A DNA stretch of 64,000 nt from Adineta ricciae. Taxonomy: Eukaryota > Rotifera > Eurotatoria > Adinetida > Adinetidae. This document shows positions 1 through 13,028 of this stretch, piece after piece. The stretch spans positions 203,341 through 267,340 of the forward strand of contig CAJNOJ010000140.1 in the NCBI GenBank assembly GCA_905250025.1, written 5' to 3'. The notes under the pieces were generated by a model. That model had not been told where the DNA came from and searched no databases. It saw only the letters and a program-made list of their open reading frames with translations. The stretch's first letter is position 1. The number at the start of each line of letters is the position of its first letter. The position numbers and the translations under genes were made by a program.

Positions 1-1400
1 CGAAATATGTTGACGTCGGCTAGCTTCGATTTTTCTTTCACATGGACAACTAAGAATGTTTCACTTGACAGAATGAGACAGATGTTTGGAAGTGTTGATA
101 ACGAATTATTCTTCTATCATCTGAACTAAAGTAGGCACAATGCATCCGACGACAATGACATCAGATACAACTGAGTCACCGATAACGACTACGGATATCA
201 TTGAATCAACGACAGAAACTTTACCACTTGGCAATGCAGGTAAGACTGAATGAAGACATCGTTTTCTAAGAAACTGACAGACACGATGAGTAATGAATTT
301 CGTCTATGGCTCGAAAATAGTATGATAATTGATTGTTGAGATGAACTTGACGTTGTGTTCTTTCACAGGATTTGACCGAGATATAATTTGTGGAAACAAT
401 TACGAAAATATAACAGGACAATAACAAACCATTGAGGATGAAAAATATGTTCTCAATCAGATTCCTATACAATGGAATAAATTTACTCTTATATATACGT
501 TTCTGTTTGGCTAGTATTAAAAACAATCCCTGACAATACACGTATTGCTCTGTACTGTCCCGGAGAAAAATTTCGTGTTCTCTCCGCAATTTATCAATCC
601 ACCTCAAATGCTTCGTTTTGCTCAGAAGACGTTACGAATACTGTCAGACAACTATGTCCAGACACATGGTACTGCGTAGTGGCTGCTGATAAGACGCTCT
701 CGAATGGAATCAAATGCAGCTACGTTGAAAAACAACTTCATATCGTCTATACATGTGATGTTGACCGATGTAAGCTTTTCATTCGTTCTTAGAAAACATA
801 GCATAACATACTTTTTATCATTTTAAGATGTGTTCGGGCCGGTGCTAATCGATCAAGACTCTTCGGGTTACGATATTTACATAAGTGAGTTTTTTAAATA
901 ACAAGCAGCTTAGTTTTGCGAAGACGAGCATCTCTCCATTATGAAATCACGAAACTAATATCAAATATATAAAGCATAGCGCTTAATTCGAACGTTTACG
1001 CTACGATAAAAACTCCGTTGATATACAAACATCTAGAAAATACGAAATGAAAACTGACCTTTGATCATCAGTCAGTTGAATAGTTTAAATTAAATCAAGA
1101 AAGGCAAACTCGGCTATTCACAGAGTCTTTTCTACGAAATCAAAATACTGTAATCTCTGAGTCATAGACTACTTTCCTTAATGCTGTCCTTTTTTTATTA
1201 TAGATGACGAGCATCATATAGACGACGTTGAATCAATCGAAGCCTGTGGTATGCGCTGTCTTGAAACAGATCGATGTGTTGGTGTTGTCTACGCCCCACA
1301 GGGAAATCGATGTTGGTTAAAACATACAATAGTATCCCGTATACTAGTGAGAAATAGAAATTCCATGTCGGTTTACCATCCTCAACGATATCCTGATTAA
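1..1400 (+). CDS. Secreted galactose/rhamnose-binding (SUEL-type) lectin with PAN/apple domain, 5' partial
   Basis: Hand-built model: exons ..91, 135-239, 515-769, 828-884 and 1204-1400, all phase-consistent; stop TAA 1398-1400. The start lies before the window. The 92-134 intron has a weak GTGTTG donor and is the least certain part. After a Thr/Ser-rich linker (135-239), exon 515-769 encodes a SUEL/galactose-binding-lectin-like domain: an ALYCPGEKF opening, spaced cysteines, a WYCVVAADKTL block and a closing VYTCD strand. The last exon encodes a PAN/apple-like module (ACGMRCLETDRCVGVVYAP followed by CWLK). Known role of these modules: carbohydrate and protein binding outside the cell. I infer a secreted or surface recognition protein. 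The signal peptide is not visible because the 5' end is missing. Confidence 0.7.
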
Positions 1401-1740
1401 ATCATCGGCAATGAATATCAATAATGACATTTTAACTGATAATCTTTTTCTCTTCTACATTTACAAAATCATGAGTTGAACTATGAAAAGCTTGTAGAGA
1501 ATAGTTATCGTACAAAAGACATCTGTAAGATGTGTAGCGATCGCTTTTGAATAATTATTACACATTTATTTCAGTTTTGTTAAAATATTATTTTGCGCAT
1601 GCTTTTATCAATTATCATAAAATGAACTGATATCGAATAGAAATCATATATTACCAAAACTATTCCACGAAAGCTATGTAGAATTTGCAACGGATTAGAT
1701 AGAAATTAATTTAGGGGAAATAGTATGTAGTGTCATTGAT

Positions 1741-3633
<1,893 letters not shown>

Positions 3634-4150
3634 CGTCAAACAGCAAACTAGTTCTCGATATTTATTTGCGTCTCTTTTATAATATATGATAATAACTAAG
3701 GTACTTTATTTATCACAATGCTTCGATAAGCAACCAGCAGTCGCGTATGTTAGAACTTCACAACATGTTCCTTTCACTTGTGAAATTTAATGTGTCTTCT
3801 GTGTTCTCGTCATTCTAACCCAGTTTTTTGTGGTAAATAAAGCACAACCTTTTCTATTCGAAAACTTAAGATATGAAGATATAGATATTGAAATATGTTG
3901 AGTGTATCAGGGAGACAGCTACCGTTCTACTTACGTATTTATATTTTTTCATCAATATGATGAAAAATAAATATGGAACACGTGCCGATGCAGAAAAGAA
4001 ACAGAACAGCTTCTTTTACACTTACACGGCAACGTTGCGTCAGTGCTGTATATGACGATTTAGTAGATTTTCTTGCAAAGTCAATATAGTAAATAGAAGG
4101 TGAATCTTCTTGTTATTTTAATCGTTTATTCCTGCATTTAGAAGATAGTC
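3634..4150. other. Divergent intergenic region
   Basis: About 520 nt between the start of the carboxylesterase (minus) and the start of the ATP-grasp gene (plus). It must hold both promoters, but I see no clear TATA box or other motif, and no ORF. Confidence 0.5.
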
Positions 4151-5327
4151 ATGCTTAATTCTTGTACCAATTCAGCGACGAATGATGACCAACCTGAGGA
4201 AAAGTATGTTTTGCATGTATTTTGCAATGTATCGAGCAGTTGAATGAGAAAGATTAAAACTTTTCTCCTAGGAGATCTTTCGATACAGTTCAGCCCACTC
4301 TGTCTAATATGGAAACACCTACAATAGTTATTCTAACACCAGCCGCCGATGACCCTATGTTTGCAGACTTTTGGCAATTTAATTTCAATCAGTTAAGTTG
4401 CAAGTTTGCTGAATTTGATATACGTGTCATAGGAGCACCATGGATGACAACACCCTTAGCATCTGATCGATCCCGTTCATTTATTTACATCGCTAATCTG
4501 GCATGGGGTTACCACTATCAACCCGACCGTTGGAAGGCATGGCTTCGTGATTGGCCCAAAGATATTAGCCTGATCAATTCACCATCGTTACTTCTATGGA
4601 ATACGCAAAAAACATATTTGCAACATTTACAAAAAGCTGGAGTTCGAACGATTCCTACATTATATGTTGAACATGTGAACGAAGAAGTATTAATCGATGC
4701 AGCGAAACACTTCAATGTATCTGATTTAATTGTTAAGCAACAGATATCCGCATGTAGTTTCAATATTTTACGTATACTAGTTGGTAGTGATGACTTTGCG
4801 TCTGCACCAAGTAAAAGATTACATTTCTAAACGCGAGCTAACTACTATCAAATATTCATTCGGTTTTCTCGATCATAGGATCAATGTGTCCTGCAGAAGC
4901 TGTTGCTGAACTCACACGTTTAGACGCTATTCATTCTCCAATGATGATACAACCGTTTATGCCCAGCATTGTTCAGGAGGGTGAAATATCTGTATTTATG
5001 TTCAATGGAAAAGTTAGTCATGGCATTAGAAGCAACACACAGCCCGACGATTATCGGGTACAATTCGAACACGGTGGAGTGACAACTGCACAAAAAGAAC
5101 TTTCAACTGAAATGCTGGAACTGGCTCATGCTGCCATCAACGCTTGTCCCGAGCTACCTGTGTATGCACGTATCGATATGATACGTGATGTTTCAACAGG
5201 ACTTTTCTGTATCATTGAAGTGGAACTCATCGAACCCAATCTCTTTTTAGAACATGCGCCTGATGGCGGTACATCATTTGCACGCGCTATTTTACATGCT
5301 AGTGGTTTATTAAATTACAATGAGTAA
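4151..5327 (+). CDS. RimK/glutathione-synthetase-like ATP-grasp ligase
   Basis: Three exons, 4151-4203, 4272-4810 and 4879-5327, give 346 residues. Both introns (68 and 69 nt) are GT-AG and keep frame. The open frame continuing past the second donor to 4830 is intronic. The second half has a typical ATP-grasp pattern: an IVKQQ strand, then MMIQPFMPSI with VQEGEISVFMFNG, a GIRSNTQPDDYRVQFEHGG block, YARIDMIRD, and IIEVELIEPNLFLEH, which carries the metal-binding Glu/Asn pair. Enzymes of this fold join a carboxylate to an amine or thiol using ATP; the substrates here are unknown. The closest resemblance I know is to bacterial stand-alone RimK-like proteins, so horizontal acquisition followed by intron gain is a reasonable inference, not shown here. 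Confidence 0.82.
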
Positions 5328-5832
5328 AATAAACAATCCCGAGAATCTGAAGTAAAGGCACATCAGTATATGTGTTTGCAACAAAAACAGATGAATGTTA
5401 CGTCACAAAAATTCTCATTTGAGATAGAAAAGGACATAGTTCCAGTATATGTGACAATCGATATGATTAATATATTGACTGTTGGAGTTCAGGCAAAGAC
5501 AAAGGAAAGATACTATAATCTATATTTATTAACATTGAGATTTCATCTGATTTATTAATCTTGAGGAAAAAGAAACGAAGCTTAAAGCTCGTGACAGACA
5601 GGTATTTTGCTTCCATAAATAAGGATCAAGATAATACAGAAAGAAAACTTATTAGTAAGATACACTTATTACAATGGATACAGTAGAGAGATTATATTTT
5701 GTTCAGCTATTGTAGCTTCTATCGTTTAACTTCGTTCGAGTGCTCTTATGATGAGTTCAGTGACATAGGTTTGGATTTAAAGTATGTCTGTTATCCTGTG
5801 AATGTAGTATATCGTTTTCATTCTGATATAGT
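5328..5832. other. Intergenic, nothing recognised
   Basis: AT-rich spacer after the ATP-grasp stop. The only open frames are short and have no family features. Confidence 0.4.
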
Positions 5833-6520
5833 TCAACAATACTCAAGCGTTGCCGGAATATTGTTGTTTCTCCTTTGATATTGACTATCATTATTTAAGA
5901 GCTCCGAAAAACATTCATGCTCTTTTATTTCTTCAATGTTTAAAATAGGGTTGATTTCACAAATCTTCGAATCCATCGTCGCATCTGTTGAGACCTTGTA
6001 TTTAGATAAGAATTTATAAGTTAATTCATCTAACTTTCTGACGAGCACAATCAATTGCTGATTTTTAATCTTTTTTCTTGATTTTCGTACTTTGGACATT
6101 CTTCAAATGCAGAGCTGTGTTGCTCTTGTCAATTAGAACCTTTAGGTGGTTGTTGCCTTTTATCACAAACATTAAATCGATTGGGTTCAGTACAGTGAGA
6201 ACAGATGTGAATTTCGTGCTTACAATATTTTACTATGTCGCTAGAACGGTAACACAAATGACATTGTTGGTAATTCGCTTTTTTTATTTTACATTTTCTG
6301 CAGGAAAATGCATATGATTAATTTGTAGACCAAATTTAGTAAACGTACCGCAATTTCTGGCATCATTAAAAGTAATTTTAATAGTTGGTACGGTCCTATT
6401 TTGTTCCTTTGTTTACTAATCGTTCTACTTGATTGACTTTATGGCCATTTCGAGCTAAAGCATTTTGAATATCACCAAGGGCGATATTTTTTTCTGTATT
6501 TATCTTTTAAATTCGTTGTG
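5833..6520 (-). mobile_element. Decayed non-LTR retrotransposon ORF1 (Gag-like, zinc knuckles)
   Basis: Reading the minus strand from about 6520 down to 5833 gives pieces of a LINE ORF1 in shifting frames: a segment with NIALGDIQNALARNGHKVNQ, then TIKITFNDARNCGTF, then a run of CCHC-like knuckles (QCHLCYRSSDIVKYCKHEIH, ICSHC) and HSSAFEECPKYENQEK, followed by a lysine-rich tail ending at 5833. This is the usual order in jockey/I-type ORF1 proteins, where the knuckles bind RNA. At least one in-frame stop interrupts the knuckle region (a TGA after PPKGSN) and frames change upstream, so it is a relic. No ORF2, poly(A) or target-site duplication was found beside it. Confidence 0.65.
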
Positions 6521-7314
6521 TTGAACGTAGAATGAAAACGCTCGCAGTATCGAATTATTTTCCCCTAGGTAACCCAGTGAATAACACATTAAATGAGAGT
6601 ATAGTTGAAGAGTATATGGTAAAGTTTTTAACTTCGTGTTCAGTGTTGGAGACTTTCTGTTTGGATTCAATTGTTGTTTATTGACGGGTGTCGCTGATGA
6701 TTTAGTAAGAGCCAGTACTTTTTAGCTTGCTACTTTTCATGACTGTAGTAAATCGAATATTTGTTATTATCGTTTGATTATTCATATTGATCAGACTAGA
6801 TTTAATCGAGCGGCTAACGTCAACTGAAAGGACACGCGATTTGTTAATGCGCACGTGAAATAAAACGACGTAATTGAAAGATGAAAGAAGAAAGATGAAG
6901 AGAACGTACCTAATCAATAGCTATGTAGAACCAATGTGATATTTATTGATTGAAACGTTGCATACGCATAGTTTGCTTTCATCGATTAGCGAGAAAAGCA
7001 TAATATCATCAACCCTCAAAGCTTATGATTATCATTCTATAGTTCGTTGATGTCTGAATTTTATTCTGTTCATTCAAAATTGAGTGGCATACACATGCCT
7101 GACTATATCATAAGATTCCATATCCATTTCATCCATATTCTCTTTATTTTAATTATATCTCTACAAAAAACCATACTAGATATGAACAGTTTTCACTATG
7201 ATATCACTAAGATCAGTATGAATACTCATGTATATTATCCATTATCGTTATGTAATGGGCTTTTTTCTGATAAGAAAAAAAAGGAACAGCGGAAGAAGCT
7301 CACATGAAACATGA
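6521..7314. other. Intergenic / older transposon flank
   Basis: AT-rich, with short frames only. The part up to about 6900 may be further decayed N-terminal ORF1 sequence of the adjacent LINE relic, but I cannot support that. Nothing else is visible. Confidence 0.3.
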
Positions 7315-8955
7315 TTATCTTTTTTCTTCTGTCGAAGGTTGACGATTCACGATATTTGCAATTTTCTCGATAGTATATACTAGTCCTGATTTCAATGCGT
7401 CTATTGCCGTGGATGTCTTGTCATGTTGTCGTTCGAATGCATCGTTAACCATACGCGCATCAATAGCCAAACGAAACACCACTATTGTGTCTGATGAGCC
7501 ACTAAGTACAATAGGCACCGGTTGTCCAATAACGCACCTCATTGGATGAAGATCTGTTGGACGTTGCAATTTGATGTACAAATCTTTGCTTGCTTCTTGA
7601 TCGAGAAAGGTTTTATCTGATCGACGAACACGAAATGGAAAGATGGTCGGATGGCGAAATTCCGCGTCATTTTCATCGAAAAATGAACCTCTTCCAACAT
7701 TTTCAACTGGTTGAAGTAAATCTGGAAACGCAGCAAATGCAGCTCGAATTTCAGCACCAGCTGCTACAATAAACTGTTCTCGCCATTCAAAAGGTATAAT
7801 TAAATAACGACGAAGTTCAAAGACAGCTGCAGTCAACCTTAAGAAGTGACCAACGTTTGATTGCCATATGACCGATGAATATTTTGCCATGCATTCGCGA
7901 ACATTTCTCCAAGATCGAGGCCAGTCTGAAATAGCTGAATATGCGGCGAGTTCACTAGACATGTATTTATCAACGGGAGCATTTTGGATTCGAGTACGAA
8001 AATGAGCAGGAACCAGAATGGCACCACTGAACGGTGGACCAGTAAGAAATTTTGAACCAGTGAGAGTAACAAATCGATCACGAGTGATATGTTCACGTAC
8101 ACGCCATGGTGATATACGAAATTGACACGCATCAATAAGAACAGTCAATACATCCTTCGTGTACTTTTTTTCTATACGATCCATGCAATCATTGCTAGGC
8201 ACTCTGTTACCCAGTTTCGATGTGTCAATAGCATGTAGAAAAATGTGTATATCTTCATTGCTATGTACAAGCTCATTGACACATTGCTCGATGAATGCTT
8301 CATCGCGACATTTTGCATAGGAAAGATCGACACATTGAATACGAGTGTCACCATTAGATCCATGTAGACACGCGATGGGCGTACCTTTATTGATATCTTC
8401 GCCGCGAATATTTTTCGTATTGAAATGACAACCAGAAGCAGCATTTATAACACGTCCTGCTGCTTCGTCAGCAGCAAGAACTAGATTCGTTAATATTGTT
8501 GTTGATCTGGGCAAACATAATTTGGCAAGAAAAACCGACTGAAGAGTTGCATCAGTACCCGATGGGACGAAAACAACATCAACATCAGCTGATGCCAATC
8601 CGAAATAGTCAAGTAACTCTTGCCGGAGTTCTTCCATTTTCGTATCCATAGTATTAACATCGTTGATCTTATTTAGATGGTTCATCATCTCGGTAAGATG
8701 AATGAAAGCGCTGGTGGAAATAGGAGTCGCCGTTGATGATGACAAATAAATTGAACTTGCTGGGTTTGTTGGACCTAACGGACAACCATACATATTCAAA
8801 CCAGTTGACGAGTCAATTAATAGACGTTCATCGCCTCCTGAACTTAACAATTGATGCAGTTCATTTGGTGAAATGCTTTCCTTGGTTTTCATCAGTACAT
8901 CTACTTGTATGTCCTGTGATGGTCTATTACTTATTATGTACTTACAGTCATCCAT
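7315..8955 (-). CDS. PLP-dependent (fold type I, aminotransferase-like) enzyme, intronless
   Basis: A single uninterrupted frame of 546 residues; ATG at 8955. An N-terminal segment is followed by a fold-type I PLP core. FVPSGTDATLQSVF is the phosphate-binding, cofactor-cupping turn. VLIDACQF supplies the Asp that pairs with the pyridine nitrogen. TLTGSKFLTGPPFSGAILVP carries the Schiff-base lysine in the usual SK context, followed by a Gly/Pro-rich loop. The C-terminal domain has mixed alpha/beta character. The reaction cannot be assigned; family members include aminotransferases, lyases and desulfurases. Lack of introns, in a neighbourhood where most genes have several, fits a later acquisition from a prokaryote or a retrocopy, but there is no direct evidence of either. 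Confidence 0.75.
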   Translation of the reverse strand: MDDCKYIISNRPSQDIQVDVLMKTKESISPNELHQLLSSGGDERLLIDSSTGLNMYGCPLGPTNPASSIYLSSSTATPISTSAFIHLTEMMNHLNKINDVNTMDTKMEELRQELLDYFGLASADVDVVFVPSGTDATLQSVFLAKLCLPRSTTILTNLVLAADEAAGRVINAASGCHFNTKNIRGEDINKGTPIACLHGSNGDTRIQCVDLSYAKCRDEAFIEQCVNELVHSNEDIHIFLHAIDTSKLGNRVPSNDCMDRIEKKYTKDVLTVLIDACQFRISPWRVREHITRDRFVTLTGSKFLTGPPFSGAILVPAHFRTRIQNAPVDKYMSSELAAYSAISDWPRSWRNVRECMAKYSSVIWQSNVGHFLRLTAAVFELRRYLIIPFEWREQFIVAAGAEIRAAFAAFPDLLQPVENVGRGSFFDENDAEFRHPTIFPFRVRRSDKTFLDQEASKDLYIKLQRPTDLHPMRCVIGQPVPIVLSGSSDTIVVFRLAIDARMVNDAFERQHDKTSTAIDALKSGLVYTIEKIANIVNRQPSTEEKR

Positions 8956-9349
8956 CGCGATTCACCACTCAACTGAGAATCAAAATTATAAACGTATATT
9001 GAGTACTATATCCTATCAAAATAGGTAAATATATCTGCGTGATTTAATGAATTCACTCGTGCATGTTATTATACGGCAGAGAATGTCTGTCGTTTAACTT
9101 TTCTCGTTCTTTATCGCTTCACGGAGAATGTAGAAAGAAAATATTATTGCTTACGAATATATTCAAGTGCAATCATATCCGTAGCCAAACGTATTTTATA
9201 TTTGTCCTCAGTTTAACCTGTGATCATACTTTTTATTTACTTGACGTCGATAAAATTTATTCGCGCGGTGCATTTGATTTTTTCAACGATTTCAGTACTA
9301 ACATAGACGAAAAGAAACTTAACGACAAATTAAAAGAATAAAAAAGAAC
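8956..9349. other. Intergenic, nothing recognised
   Basis: About 390 nt between the PLP enzyme start and the 3' end of the GPCR pseudogene. It holds only a low-information frame at 9063-9341. Confidence 0.4.
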
Positions 9350-10410
9350 TCATTGGCGAACTGAAAGTAAATGTACAAGTTCACGCCAAAATAGTTGACT
9401 CGATAATGTGCATAAGTAAAAACCCATACATGGACTGAGTAAATCAACGAATGAGAGAACATTTCCTGTTAGACCTTTCACAGCTAATGACAATGGATCT
9501 TTACGTAAACTACTATCAATCACATTATACATGCCACCGATAGCACCGGCAGCTGATGCTATACAAAAAAGAATAGATTGAACGAGTGTGATTTGAACTA
9601 ACTGTCTACCGACATGTTTGATACGTTTTTTGTCGTCGGTTGATCACATCGTGATCGAATGTTCGTTGTTCTGACTTTTGAATATTACGGATGGTAAGAA
9701 GATCGAAGATAAGCATTGCTAACGATGGGATCAAACTCCAAATAATCAACAGAAATATTCCATTGAGCTTTTGAAACGAATTTGGCTGATCGAGACATAT
9801 CATAGGATCTTGATGAGTCGTGTAGAAAATTAAGATTCGAATTTGTGTTATACCAATGAATACAGTCACGGAAAAGATCAAGCACGATGAAACAGGTAAA
9901 GTATTCCAACAACGAACTGTAACCGATGATGAACTGCACAATATCTAGAACGAAATGAGAAAGCAAGTAGATCATATCCATTCTTTATTCAAAAGATTTA
10001 CCGACCGAGAGAAGCTAAAGCAATAAACCGCAACGTAAGATTCTGTTGTAAAACAAACATTCTGTATTTATTTGAGTCTATTGAATAAGTCACGTACCTG
10101 AGCCAAGAGAAGAGAAAGGTTAATGTTTTACATAAGATTTCCGATGACATAAATAAACTCCAATTGTATCTGAATTGTAAAAGATGCACAGGAAGAATAC
10201 CAAAAATGATGAAGTAACCGGTAATAGCCGATGCTGGAAGATATCTAACACATGGGTCGAGTCGAAGTGAACGTCGAGTAAATACACAAATATTCAATGT
10301 ATGTCCAATGAAACCAATAGCGAGTGAACAAGATTGATCTCATTTTAACAGTTGCCAGAAGATAAGTGGTAGTATCCATAGTCGATCATATTCATCGAAG
10401 TAGAAGACAT
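9350..10410 (-). pseudogene. Rhodopsin-like 7TM receptor, disrupted
   Basis: Read on the minus strand this is a one-domain GPCR of the lineage-expanded kind: TM1 SLAIGFIGHTLNICVFTRRS, a TM2 region ending in FSWLRY, then LTLRFIALASLGRY (TM3/DRY position, here GRY), TM4/TM5 SSCLIFSVTVFIG and FLLIIWSLIPSLAMLIFDLL, then VQITLVQSILFCIASAAG (TM6) and LSFVDLLSPCMGFYLCTL (TM7). Three lesions break it: an in-frame TGA at 10340-10342 before TM1, a one-base shift directly after GRY near 9944, and a shift at an A6 run (T-run near 9626-9632 on plus). Two short introns seem present around 10050-10100 and 9945-10000. A sequencing error could explain the homopolymer shift but not readily all three. Confidence 0.7.
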
Positions 10411-10973
10411 CTGAAATCAATAAAGGAGGCACTAAGATGTGTGAAAATTCTATAAATAAGGTGATATTTGTGCGTGTTTTTTCCTGTATACCAATAAGCT
10501 ACTGAATGTATCAAAAACTTTTTTTTTTATTACCATAAGAAATGTTACAAGGACAGTGCGAAACAACTGATTCTCCCTGTAGTTTTTTTAAAAGGACAGA
10601 TGAATATTAATTGTTGAATTCGACGGAAACTAAAAGAAGAAAAAGACAACATTGAGGTCTGTTACTTGCAACATTGCCAATTAAATTTTCCTTCCTTCAC
10701 GTAAGATAGTCTGCGGTTTTTATACAATTAAAGAACACTTGAACACGAAATGGAAAGTGGCAAAAGAAGGATGTATTGCTGTCCCAAGAGAATATCGTGG
10801 TTCCTATGCAAGTCTTGTCAGCATAGCGCTGACGCTCAGCAATGAGAGATCCGAACTGAATGAATACATTTGCGAGTTTTGATGTGAATAGGTGATATTT
10901 AAAATATTCTTTTTGTATATTTAATCAAGATTTTTTTTTGAAAATCAATAAATGAAACATGAGAAGCTTCTGA
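10411..10973. other. Intergenic, nothing recognised
   Basis: About 560 nt between the GPCR pseudogene and the 3' end of the reductase gene. No coding pattern, repeat or RNA gene was noticed. Confidence 0.4.
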
Positions 10974-12326
10974 TTATGGAATAACTTTCATTTGTTTTAA
11001 TCGATCGAAACATTGAATATAAGCATCGGCAGTGTCCACTGTCGTCGTCCATCCATACTTTCTCGCTTTGCTCAAATCACCTTCAATATTGTATGGAACA
11101 TTAAGAAGAAAGACTGGAAAATAAACGATAAAACTTTACTAGCAAATATTTTGGCTTTTAAACTTACAAGAGAACATCCATGTCGCATAATCGAACGATG
11201 CTTGATCAAGATTATGGCGTTGAACAACTTCATCCCAGACTGCTCTATTTTGGGTCATGTATTCAAACAAAACCAGTTGCGGTGCCATCTTATTCTCAGG
11301 AAACTTTTGTTCATGATGCGCGAAGCCAAAATATCTAGAAGATAGTCTTCGATGAAGAATCATTGATGCATGACTTTTGCTCTGTACTTTTCGAATTTTG
11401 GCCACAGTATTCGAAATTGAACCTTATCACCATTATGAATATTGAATATTTCATTTGCCGTATGACCATTAGTTGCTGCCCATAATTGAAATCGTGCATT
11501 ATTCAATGAACTCGAATGATCGAGAACAATATTCCAAGCAAGTTCATGTCCGGGAAAAATCAATGGTTCACCTTTTTCTTTTTGCACGCTTGCATATATT
11601 GCCAAACTCACAGCAAAGTTCATAAAATTTCCTATGAAACACATAGTAGAACAAAGAATTCTTTGCAAAAAATATATCCTCACCTTTCGACACTCCAATA
11701 ATTAAATTCGGACGCGTAATACTATAATTCCACTTGTTTTTCTGCGCATACTCTTTAATAAGATCTTCTTGACTATAGTAAAAATTCACCCCTTCATGAC
11801 GAGGTGCGTCCTCAACAAACGGTTGTGTAGGCATATGTTGTGGTCCTTTATGTGCGCCATAGTACTACGATTAGGAAGAATACCATTGAATTCAACAAAA
11901 CTAGCCATTCATGTTTTTTCTTACTTTATATCCCGTTTGTAATGATACACATTTCACATTTTGACCAGCTATTTTTGCGGTTACATCAAGTGCTTTCTGT
12001 AAGAGTACCTTATTAACATGATCCTGTTCGGTTTCATCCATTTTCGAAATATATGCATAATGAAACATATGGGTAATTGTACGTCCGTCGACTTTAATTA
12101 ACTCATCGACAATATCGTCAATACTAGCTTCCATAACATCAATTGAAATGAAATGAATGCGATCATCTGTAAGATTGATTTGCATTGGTCGTCGAGATAT
12201 GCATATAATTTTACTAAATTCGCTATAGGACTGATCGATAAGCGTATCGATCATGCCTATACCAGATATCCCGTTGGCGCCCCATACACAAGCAACATTG
12301 GTTGTTGATGATGCACTCACACTCAT
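10974..12326 (-). CDS. PRISE-type NAD(P)H-dependent reductase (progesterone 5-beta-reductase/iridoid synthase-like SDR)
   Basis: Five exons on the minus strand: 12326-11925, 11864-11684, 11631-11388, 11334-11168 and 11113-10974; 377 residues, introns 53-60 nt, all in phase. An in-frame TAA lies just before the ATG, fixing the start. The Rossmann dinucleotide motif is GANGISG near residue 17. The family catalytic pair is in place: the Lys of LQTGYK (134, equivalent to Lys147 of plant progesterone 5-beta-reductase) and the Tyr of NFYYSQEDL (163/164, equivalent to Tyr178). The substrate-binding C-terminal domain follows (WPKFEKYFGF, ending near FLLNVPYN). PRISE enzymes reduce activated C=C bonds of enones, usually with NADPH. 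The family is widespread in plants, fungi and bacteria and uncommon in animals; the substrate here is unknown. Confidence 0.88.
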
Positions 12327-13028
12327 TTGTTAACGATGTCTTGTCCTTATGTCGTGCGTCATCTTGTCGAAATAGAACAAAAAGAGCGCAAGATAAGATA
12401 AAAATAACTATACAAAGTAAAACAGAAATTCCACCTGCTAGAGTTATCTTTGAATAAAGAAAATGGAGAATGCCTGGAAGATTTATACTTGCCAATGATC
12501 AAGTCCTCCCTCGATAAACACTGCCATCTAAGTGTAATGGAGCAACTAGAGAAAAGAAGTGATAGCACCGAATGTCCATCTACAAAAATCTGCTATGTGT
12601 GATAAGCTCATGTTAATGTGAATTGATACAGTCAAAAGAATAAAGGTAGATAAGCACGAACTGATCACACATTTGACATACTGAAATTGTCAGTTAATAA
12701 TACAAGCGTTAAAGATGTGCAGTAAGCAAGAGAAATTAAGAAAAAGATAGATATGATGAAATTTAGAACAAAATAAACCGTAATCATCGATATAAAGGCA
12801 CCTATCGGGTACAATGAACAATTTTACTCTTTTGTCTTGCCTTGTTAAATTTCAAAACTAAGTTCGATTATTCCACCATTCAACTTTCCCGAATAATTAT
12901 TTAAATCCACGTTCAATTTTACTTTCAGTGCCCTTCTCATTTATGATACAACTAAGGTAGGAAATAAGCCCTTTTAACTAATGTATTATGCATAAAAAGA
13001 TAAATTTTACATAGAGATTATGTCATCA
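12327..13028. other. Intergenic with one short hydrophobic frame
   Basis: Contains a minus-strand frame (12495-12223) with one clear transmembrane stretch (ISVLLCIVIFILSCALFVLF), but it lacks an ATG and overlaps the start of the reductase in another frame. I treat it as untranslated sequence or a relic. The rest, to 13028, is AT-rich with no signal. Confidence 0.35.

Noticed and set aside
266-607. 113-codon minus-strand frame
   Set aside because: It overlaps the lectin intron and exon on the other strand and has no family features; the plus-strand exons are phase-consistent.
12223-12495. Membrane-spanning frame before the reductase
   Set aside because: It has no ATG, and the reductase frame has a TAA just before its own ATG, so it is not an N-terminal extension.
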